From NCBI GenBank assembly GCA_028822475.1, contig JAPKDT010000041.1, forward strand, positions 1-12,093: a stretch of 12,093 nucleotides of DNA, in the 5' to 3' direction. Positions within the stretch are counted from its first letter, which is position 1, and each line of letters opens with the position of its first letter. This document shows positions 7,186 through 12,093 of the stretch, piece after piece. The notes beneath the pieces were generated by a model that worked only from the letters and a program-made list of their open reading frames with translations, was not told where the DNA came from and searched no databases. The position numbers and the translations under genes are program-made. Origin of the DNA: SAR324 cluster bacterium (GTDB lineage: Bacteria; SAR324; NAC60-12).

Positions 7186-8187
7186 CTACTGAACAGGACA
7201 CTTATTGTCGCTCATGTAGTCATGTACTTTAATTGAACCAGAAATGATTCCTTTGCGGACTTGCTCCACTTTGGATTTCATAGCACTGGTGATCAATTTT
7301 GCATTGTGCTCATCAAGAGCCCAACCCACACCATCTTCTGCTAGTCCAAGAGTTTTTACACCGGATTTCCAAGTTCCATCCTGAGCCGATTTGAATACAT
7401 TATATGCAGCAACATCAACACGTTTGAGCATAGAGGTCAAAACGGAGCCTGGCTGGAGGTGGTTCTGGTTGCTGTCAACACCAATGGACATCTTGCCATT
7501 GTCTGCAGCAGACTGTAATACACCAAGTCCTGTACTACCAGCAGCAGCGAAAACGATATCTGCTCCACTGTCGAACATTGTCTTGGCCAATTCTGCACCA
7601 CGTGCAGGATCATTCCATGCAGCAGGGGTTGTTCCAGTCATCTTTTGAAAAACAGTAGCTCCGGAGTTAATGTACTTGACTCCCTGAGCATATCCGCAGG
7701 CAAATTTATGAATCAACGGAATATCCATTCCACCGACGAAACCTACTTTTCCTGTTTCACTTCTCATTGCAGCTAAAACACCGACCAGGAATGAGCCTTC
7801 TTGTTCTTTGAAAGCAATTCCCTGAACGTTCGGTAAGTTCAACCAGTCCACATCAATGATGCTGAATCTGGTGTTTGGAAATTCTTTTGCGACTTTCTCA
7901 ACCGCAGAAGCTTGTCCAAATCCTACTGCGAGAATTGGATCGGATCCACGCTGGGCAAGTTTTCTGAGGAACTGCTCACGTTGAGCTTCCTGTTGAACTT
8001 CAAACTCACGGTACTTGATTCCGGTTTCTTTACGAAACTTTTCCAGTCCGTTCCAAATACCCTCGTTAAATGACTTGTCGAATTTACCACCCATGTCAAA
8101 TACAACAGCCGGTTTGAAAGCCATTGCCTGAGAGGTGCTCCAAAGTACTACACCTGCCAGAAGAAGGGTGGAAAGCAATCTTTTCAT
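7186..8187 (-). CDS. Periplasmic nucleoside-binding protein, BMP/PnrA family
   Basis: A 333-residue solute-binding protein of the BMP (basic membrane protein/PnrA/NupN) family, which binds purine or other nucleosides and delivers them to the cognate ABC importer. Residues 1-23 form a signal peptide (MKRLLSTLLLAGVV, then STSQAMA) with a likely signal peptidase I cut after Ala23. There is no lipobox cysteine, whereas many Gram-positive and spirochaete relatives are lipoproteins, so a free periplasmic protein is expected. Family marks include the N-terminal strand AVVFDMGGKFDKSFNEG (27-43), a conserved ligand-pocket region, then VGFGQASAVEKVA, VGFVGGMDIPLI and VFAAAGSTGLGVL. It is the first gene of the transporter operon, with a good ribosome binding site, its own promoter and a structured leader. 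A hairpin follows it, consistent with higher expression than the membrane subunits. The ligand is inferred from the family and from the adjacent hydrolase. Confidence 0.94.
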   Translation of the reverse strand: MKRLLSTLLLAGVVLWSTSQAMAFKPAVVFDMGGKFDKSFNEGIWNGLEKFRKETGIKYREFEVQQEAQREQFLRKLAQRGSDPILAVGFGQASAVEKVAKEFPNTRFSIIDVDWLNLPNVQGIAFKEQEGSFLVGVLAAMRSETGKVGFVGGMDIPLIHKFACGYAQGVKYINSGATVFQKMTGTTPAAWNDPARGAELAKTMFDSGADIVFAAAGSTGLGVLQSAADNGKMSIGVDSNQNHLQPGSVLTSMLKRVDVAAYNVFKSAQDGTWKSGVKTLGLAEDGVGWALDEHNAKLITSAMKSKVEQVRKGIISGSIKVHDYMSDNKCPVQ

Positions 8188-8193
8188 AACATA

Positions 8194-8199
8194 CTCCTT
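8194..8199 (-). promoter_or_regulatory. Ribosome binding site AAGGAG of the binding-protein gene
   Basis: AAGGAG stands six bases before the ATG at 8187-8185. It is an optimal site in a window where most starts lack one, in keeping with strong expression of the binding protein. Confidence 0.85.
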
Positions 8200-8231
8200 A
8201 ACATTTTCCGAAACTATGTCCGGAACAGTTT

Positions 8232-8260
8232 AAAAAAACCTCTCAGTTTTAGCTGTGAGG
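8232..8260 (-). terminator. Intrinsic terminator-like hairpin with T7 in the operon leader
   Basis: On the minus strand CCTCACAG, loop CTAAAA, CTGAGAGG forms an 8-position stem with one A-A mismatch, followed directly by seven T. It lies 213 bases after the folD stop and 44 bases before the binding-protein start. It could end readthrough from folD, act as an attenuator for the transporter operon, or both. The stem is only moderately stable because of the mismatch. Confidence 0.6.
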
Positions 8261-8311
8261 AAGCGGGACAATCCCACGAACGCCACTCTAAGAAAGTGTA
8301 CGAAGTTTCTA

Positions 8312-8340
8312 TTTATATTGTATATTTACTGAAGATTCAA
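8312..8340 (-). promoter_or_regulatory. Sigma-70-like promoter of the nucleoside-uptake operon
   Basis: On the minus strand TTGAAT (8340-8335) is followed by exactly 17 bases and TATAAA (8317-8312), matching 4 of 6 and 5 of 6 consensus bases. It lies in the 286-base gap between folD and the binding-protein gene, upstream of the structured leader. The AT-rich surroundings raise the chance of a chance match, but the spacing and position are right. Confidence 0.55.
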
Positions 8341-8473
8341 CAGTAAATTATTTTTAAAAGGAAAAAGTTAAAAAAATTCTTCCTGCAGAGCTGGCTTTAA
8401 ACATGATTTTAGACTGATTATTCCATAGAATTAATATTGAAATCTTTAAGAATCAGCTAAAAAAATGATTTGC
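8341..8473. other. AT-rich intergenic stretch downstream of folD
   Basis: No coding frame is supported. On the minus strand two weak stem-loops are possible: CTGATT/AATCAG (8456-8451 with 8419-8414, large loop), and AGGAAGAA/TTTTTCCT with a T-rich 10-base loop (8385-8360). The second might contribute to folD transcript ending, but it has no clean T-run after it. Confidence 0.3.
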
Positions 8474-9364
8474 TTACAAATCCATCTCAGTCATTCCGTT
8501 TAAGCTGCGTGCGGCATTGACTGTATTTACCATCAGCATGGCGATTGTCATGGGGCCAACACCGCCCGGAACTGGAGTGATGAAAGCCGCTTTTCCTTCG
8601 ACTTCCTTAAAAGCTACATCTCCAACCATACGGCTGCCGGACGCTTTGCTGGGGTCATCGATACGGTTTATACCAACGTCAATCACAACTGCACCGGGTT
8701 TGACCATGTCCGCTTTTACAAATTCCGGAATTCCGATTGCCGCCACAAGGATGTCTGCCTGTGAAGTAACCTCAGCTAAATTTGCGGTTCTGGAGTGGCA
8801 AACTGTTACTGTAGCATCCCAGCCTTTACTGGAAAGCAAGGTTGCGATCGGGCGTCCGACAAGATTGCTCCGCCCCAGAACAACTGCATTTTTTCCTGAA
8901 GTTGAGATCCCACTCCGCTTTAGCATTTGCAATACGCCGAAAGGAGTACAGGAAATGAATTTAGGTTGACCCATGGCAATCAATCCTGCGTTCAACGGAT
9001 GCAGACCATCGACATCTTTGTCTGGTGAGATTGCCAAGATCACCCGAGTTTCATCGAGACCTTTTGGCAAAGGAAACTGACAGAGAATTCCGTGTACCGC
9101 AGGATCATCATTCAGACTCTTTACAAGATTTTCCAACTCTTGTTGAGTAGTGGAGGCAGGCAAGTCGTGTCCGATAGAACGAATACCGATCTCTCCGCAG
9201 GTTCTTTTTTTGTTACGTACATAGACTTCGGAGGCAGGATCTTCTCCTACCAGAACGACAGCTAGACACGGTTCTATTCCATTTGATTTTAACTGATCAA
9301 CTTCTTTGCGCAATTCTTCATTTATACTTGCGCCAATTGCTTTTCCAGAAATCAATTTACTCAT
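8474..9364 (-). CDS. folD: Bifunctional methylenetetrahydrofolate dehydrogenase / methenyltetrahydrofolate cyclohydrolase FolD
   Basis: FolD interconverts 5,10-methylene-, 5,10-methenyl- and 10-formyl-tetrahydrofolate with NADP+ in the cytoplasm, supplying one-carbon units for purines and formyl-Met-tRNA. The 296 residues match the family length. Active-site features are present: Tyr48 and catalytic Lys52 in SEVYVRNKKRTCGEIGI, Gln96 in GILCQFPLP, and Asp119 in DKDVDGLHPLNAG. The Rossmann loop VLGRSNLVGRP for the cofactor and the C-terminal TPVPGGVGPMTIAMLM are also clear. A GGAAAAGAG stretch just before the ATG may serve as a poor ribosome binding site. The gene diverges from ygfZ across 88 bases. 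Downstream is the nucleoside-uptake operon on the same strand, which has its own promoter, so readthrough would be blocked or reduced by the leader terminator. Confidence 0.98.
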   Translation of the reverse strand: MSKLISGKAIGASINEELRKEVDQLKSNGIEPCLAVVLVGEDPASEVYVRNKKRTCGEIGIRSIGHDLPASTTQQELENLVKSLNDDPAVHGILCQFPLPKGLDETRVILAISPDKDVDGLHPLNAGLIAMGQPKFISCTPFGVLQMLKRSGISTSGKNAVVLGRSNLVGRPIATLLSSKGWDATVTVCHSRTANLAEVTSQADILVAAIGIPEFVKADMVKPGAVVIDVGINRIDDPSKASGSRMVGDVAFKEVEGKAAFITPVPGGVGPMTIAMLMVNTVNAARSLNGMTEMDL

Positions 9365-9394
9365 CTCTTTTCCGTTTCATTAAATTAAAATGGG

Positions 9395-9424
9395 GTTACA
9401 AATATTTCACTCTTCCTGTATGAT
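9395..9424 (+). promoter_or_regulatory. Candidate promoter for ygfZ
   Basis: GTTACA (9395-9400), an 18-base spacer and TATGAT (9419-9424) resemble -35 and -10 boxes and sit in the 88-base gap shared with divergent folD. A folD promoter on the opposite strand must lie in the same gap; I see only a TTGGCA box there without a convincing -10 partner. Confidence 0.35.
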
Positions 9425-9452
9425 TAATGCCAACCTAATTTGAAAAAATCTT

Positions 9453-10517
9453 ATGGAAATTTACAAAATTATTGACGCGCTTCACCTGAAATTAGGGTGT
9501 AATATTAAAGAATTTGAAGGAGGAGCAGGTTTACCGACAAGTTATTCTGACAGATTAGCTGAAGAAATCAATCTACTCTTGCACGGTTGTGGATTATTTG
9601 ATCTTAAATCCTCTTGGCTGATCGCTTTAAAAGGTGCAGAAGCAGGCACTTTTTTGCAGGGCATGGTGACAAGTGATGTTCTACAGCTGGAAATTGGACA
9701 AATTCAGTCAAGTTTGATTTGTGCTAACAAAGGCAAAATTCTGCATCATCTGGAAATCTTCAGAAGTCGTGAAAATGAATGGATTGTCAGCTGTGATCCA
9801 GGAGAGGGACGAGCAGTAGGGACGATGCTGGATAATTTTCATGTCCGTGAAGAACTGGAGATGCGTTTACTTAATTCTGGAGAAATGCTGCGTATAGACT
9901 TGATAGGTCCGGATGCTGAAAAAAATCTTGTGAAATTGGGTTATTCTCCGCAAAAAGCTGATTGGAAATTTGAGGGTGGGTCTGTCTATTCCGTAAAGTT
10001 AAATTTGGGAAAGTTGCCGCGTTGGATAAATCTGGTTGATATAAACGTCATGGCTGATTTTATCAAACTTATGCTGAATAGAGATAACGTTGACTTGACG
10101 GGACTGGAAGCATTTGACGAAATACGTACCTTAGAGGGAATTCCGCGTTTTGGCGTTGATTACAGTACAGATAATTTTCCTCAGGAAGCTGGACTTGCTG
10201 ACCACATTTCTTTCAAAAAAGGTTGTTACATTGGTCAGGAACCTCACGCCAGGATGTATCATCGCGGTCATCCGAACTGGATCTCGGTCTGGTTGAAACT
10301 TCCGGAAGAGTCTGAAGCAAGTTCTGGAGATGCTCTTTTTCACGATGGAAAAGAAATTGGAAAAATCACCAGTTTAACAGGTATTTCGGAAAGAGGATTA
10401 TTACGAGGAATTGCCATGATTCGGCATGAGTTAACTCAGGAAAAAAATCTGCTTGCTTTAGCATTTGACTCTCAGCCAATTATTCAACACGAAGCTCTAC
10501 CTAACACAATTGTCTAA
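9453..10517 (+). CDS. ygfZ: Folate-binding protein YgfZ (Fe-S cluster maintenance, GcvT-like fold)
   Basis: A 354-residue member of the YgfZ/GcvT family. YgfZ binds tetrahydrofolate and is needed for assembly or repair of some Fe-S enzymes, such as radical-SAM proteins; it does not act in glycine cleavage. The diagnostic motif KGCYIGQEPHAR (256-267) carries the conserved Cys258, which aminomethyltransferase GcvT lacks. Upstream, LFDLKSSWLIALKGAEAGTF (48-67) and FLQGMVTSDV (67-76) match the N-terminal GcvT-like domain, and GIPRFGVDY (229-237) precedes the motif as in relatives. The C-terminal part (about 280-340) fits the small barrel domain. Start 9453 is the first ATG in frame; it has no Shine-Dalgarno sequence. 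Divergent folD makes folates of the kind this protein binds, a plausible but unproven link. Confidence 0.92.
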   Translation: MEIYKIIDALHLKLGCNIKEFEGGAGLPTSYSDRLAEEINLLLHGCGLFDLKSSWLIALKGAEAGTFLQGMVTSDVLQLEIGQIQSSLICANKGKILHHLEIFRSRENEWIVSCDPGEGRAVGTMLDNFHVREELEMRLLNSGEMLRIDLIGPDAEKNLVKLGYSPQKADWKFEGGSVYSVKLNLGKLPRWINLVDINVMADFIKLMLNRDNVDLTGLEAFDEIRTLEGIPRFGVDYSTDNFPQEAGLADHISFKKGCYIGQEPHARMYHRGHPNWISVWLKLPEESEASSGDALFHDGKEIGKITSLTGISERGLLRGIAMIRHELTQEKNLLALAFDSQPIIQHEALPNTIV

Positions 10518-10636
10518 AAAACATTGCATGCCGAATTTTGCCTCACTTCCTATCCTTCCAGTCCCTATGGGTTGTTTCACCGGAATTTTGCTGGTACTGT
10601 CACTTTGTATTTTCAGCTATTTTCAGTTTTAATGAA

Positions 10637-11686
10637 TTACTGAATGAAGCGGAAAACTCTATCGTAATAAAAGTAACGGTTAAGTGAGATGTTACTGGAA
10701 AGTCCGTAATAATAATCATCTTCAGCAGTACGGTAGGTTTTACGGCGAATACTCCATTTTCGTCCGGAAGCATCCATTTTCAGTTGAGAAACTCCGAAGT
10801 CAAGGTTCGCCCGCAGATCCGATTTGTTGAGATAAAGAACTGACGGGGCAAACTCACTGCGTTTTGATTTAGAAATAACCTTGATCGTATTCCCATCAAA
10901 GTGTAGTTCATAACTTACCAGACGAGGCGGTTGCCAAGTTGCTAAAGCATCGCTGTCGCTAATTAAAACTGGACGGTGATCCAATACATTTTGTGGAGTT
11001 TTGAGAAAATTGTCAGTTATTTCTCCGCTCACTTGGAGGGGTGAGAGCTCCTTAAAATTGAGAAACTTTTTGAACTCATTGCGGACATAACCAAGAGACG
11101 ATTTTCGTTTTATTTTCAGTCCAATTGTGTTGATAGTATATTCCGCAAGCTGTTTTGCTTGTGTGCGGTAGACAACGTCTTCAAGAAAGAATATACCGGT
11201 TTCACTTGAAATATTTCCGCTTAATATCTTTCCGTTTGGTGTGTTGAAACGGACTTGCAGAATCATTTCTTCTGCAAGACGCACATTGGAAAGTAAGCGG
11301 TCAAATTCCAATTCAACCTTACCTGTTATCAATAAATGCCACCACTGGCGCATTTCTTCACGGGCTTGACTGAGTTGTGGATTTTGAATTAAGGCTGCTT
11401 CTAATCTGCGGTAGGCTTTGTGGTATTCCTTTTGTTGCAGATACTGCTGATAAGATTCAAAATTTTCCTGAGCAACATGTACATTCATTCGTTTCAGTGC
11501 TGCCGAAAAATCCTCGTCATCTGGATTTTCAACTGCAGCAATGCGATACTCAATCGCAGCTTCTGCCCAGCGCTCCTGCTTTTCCAGTTCCAGACCTTGA
11601 TCATAATGAAATGAACAACCGACCGTGAACCATGGTATCAAAAACAGTAAAAACTTTTTGCTAGGTGATAAACTGCAACAGCTCAT
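10637..11686 (-). CDS. Predicted lipoprotein with TPR-like repeats, function unknown
   Basis: A 349-residue protein whose first 23 residues form a signal peptide (basic start SPSKK, hydrophobic FLLFLIPWF) ending in TVGC. Cys24 is the likely lipidated residue and Ser follows, which would favour outer-membrane placement in a Gram-negative cell. About 26-62 (YDQGLELEKQERWAEAAIEY and on) and 77-113 look like two TPR helical hairpins rich in Glu, Gln and Ala. From about 120 to the end the protein seems mixed or beta-rich with many aromatic and basic residues, and I recognise no family. The start overlaps the guaB stop as ATGA, so its translation is likely coupled to guaB. No ribosome binding site is visible. 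It could be an assembly or envelope-stress lipoprotein, but nothing in the sequence decides this. It converges on ygfZ with a 119-base gap and no clear terminator. Confidence 0.85.
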   Translation of the reverse strand: MSCCSLSPSKKFLLFLIPWFTVGCSFHYDQGLELEKQERWAEAAIEYRIAAVENPDDEDFSAALKRMNVHVAQENFESYQQYLQQKEYHKAYRRLEAALIQNPQLSQAREEMRQWWHLLITGKVELEFDRLLSNVRLAEEMILQVRFNTPNGKILSGNISSETGIFFLEDVVYRTQAKQLAEYTINTIGLKIKRKSSLGYVRNEFKKFLNFKELSPLQVSGEITDNFLKTPQNVLDHRPVLISDSDALATWQPPRLVSYELHFDGNTIKVISKSKRSEFAPSVLYLNKSDLRANLDFGVSQLKMDASGRKWSIRRKTYRTAEDDYYYGLSSNISLNRYFYYDRVFRFIQ

Positions 11687-12093
11687 GATTTTACGTTCAT
11701 TGGATAATTCGGAGCTTCCTCGGTAATGAAAATATCGTGGGCGTGACTTTCCTGCAAACCTGCGGCAGTAATTTTTACAAAACGTGGTTCCGTTCGTAAT
11801 TCTTCAATGCTGGCGGAACCTGTGTAACCCATGCCGGCGCGCAGTCCTCCAACAAACTGATAGATTGATTCTGAGAGATGTCCTTTGTAAGGAACACGTC
11901 CCTCGATGCCTTCCGGTACAAATTTTACGTCTTCCTCGATATGACTTTGGAAATATCGATCCTTGCTGCCTTCTTTCATTGCACCTAATGAACCCATGCC
12001 GCGATAAATTTTATAACGCCGCCCTTGATAAAGTACTACCTGTCCAGGAGATTCAGTAGTTCCTGCGAACAAGCTGCCTATCATTACAGTGTG
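11683..12093 (-). CDS. guaB: IMP dehydrogenase GuaB, C-terminal part (5' end outside the window)
   Basis: IMP dehydrogenase oxidises IMP to XMP with NAD+, the committed step of guanine nucleotide synthesis. The frame runs through the right edge of the window: codons for His-Thr-Val precede the internal Met at 12084, so that Met is not the true start. The 136 visible residues are the C-terminal end of the barrel and the mobile flap: VMIGSLFAG, the YRGMGSLGAM segment, SKDRYFQ, the flap motif EGIEGRVPYKG with the Arg used for water activation in the family, VGGLRAGMGYTG for monovalent cation binding, and the tail ESHAHDIFITEEAPNYP. The catalytic Cys loop and the CBS domains lie outside the window. 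The stop overlaps the following lipoprotein start by ATGA. Confidence 0.97.
   Translation of the reverse strand, partial: HTVMIGSLFAGTTESPGQVVLYQGRRYKIYRGMGSLGAMKEGSKDRYFQSHIEEDVKFVPEGIEGRVPYKGHLSESIYQFVGGLRAGMGYTGSASIEELRTEPRFVKITAAGLQESHAHDIFITEEAPNYPMNVKS

Larger units (their letters stand above)
8188..8305 (-). promoter_or_regulatory. Structured 5' leader of the nucleoside-uptake operon (candidate riboswitch or attenuator)
   Basis: If transcription starts about seven bases after the -10 box, the leader is roughly 118 bases. In order it can form a 5-bp hairpin (8284-8298, CACTT/GAGTG with one G-U pair), a 6-bp hairpin with a UUG loop (8263-8277, GUGGGA/UCCCGC), and the terminator-like hairpin (8239-8260) with its U-run. 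The ribosome binding site follows. GUGGG of the second hairpin (8273-8277) could instead pair with CUCAC of the terminator's 5' arm (8255-8259), a possible but short antiterminator. I do not recognise the purine, preQ1, ZTP, THF or guanidine riboswitch consensus in it. The hairpins are visible; regulation is inference. Confidence 0.45.

Noticed and set aside
8188..8305. Known purine or THF riboswitch in the leader, suggested by the neighbouring genes
   Set aside because: The conserved core sequences of these classes as I know them are not present. Only generic hairpins and a terminator are visible, so it is reported as an unclassified candidate.
9453..10517. Glycine cleavage aminomethyltransferase GcvT
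   Set aside because: The KGCYxGQE motif with the conserved cysteine identifies YgfZ, and no gcvH or gcvP is nearby.
12082..12084. ATG at 12084 as the start of a short 133-residue protein
   Set aside because: The frame continues upstream to the window edge with His-Thr-Val before the Met, as in the middle of IMP dehydrogenase, so the gene is cut by the window.

Overview
The window looks like chromosomal DNA from a Gram-negative-type (diderm) bacterium of moderate to low GC. The solute-binding protein has a plain signal peptidase I signal peptide rather than a lipobox, as expected for a periplasmic protein. A separate gene encodes a predicted lipoprotein. The core genes (tsaD, folD, guaB, ygfZ) are typically bacterial, and ygfZ is common in proteobacteria. 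I cannot name the genus; a delta- or SAR324-like proteobacterium is only a guess. I see no insertion sequence, phage gene, tRNA, rRNA or CRISPR array.

Layout from left to right. A truncated gene for a membrane-anchored protein (1-316, minus) diverges from tsaD (391-1428, plus), the tRNA t6A synthesis enzyme. tsaD converges on a long minus-strand unit that reads 8187 to 1439: solute-binding protein of the BMP/PnrA family, inosine/uridine-preferring nucleoside hydrolase, double ABC ATPase, two permeases, and a beta-ketoacyl-ACP synthase III. Upstream of this unit, also on the minus strand, is folD (8474-9364). It diverges from ygfZ (9453-10517), a folate-binding Fe-S maintenance protein. At the right edge, minus strand, is the 3' end of guaB (IMP dehydrogenase), overlapping by ATGA a gene for an unrecognised lipoprotein with TPR-like repeats.

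The central unit makes sense as nucleoside salvage. The binding protein captures nucleosides in the periplasm, the ABC complex imports them, and the hydrolase cleaves them to base plus ribose. guaB (purine nucleotides) and folD (one-carbon folates used in purine synthesis) fit the same theme, but they are separate transcription units and the grouping may be coincidental. The synthase III at the end of the unit, 5 bases after the last permease, does not obviously belong to this pathway.

The most interesting non-coding stretch is 8188-8340. It holds a good sigma-70-like promoter (TTGAAT, 17 bases, TATAAA) followed by a roughly 118-base leader. The leader contains two small hairpins and then an intrinsic-terminator-like hairpin with a run of seven T, all before the strong ribosome binding site of the binding-protein gene. 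This is the arrangement of a riboswitch or attenuator, though it matches no class I recognise. A second perfect hairpin lies just after the binding-protein gene and could set expression of that gene above the rest of the operon.
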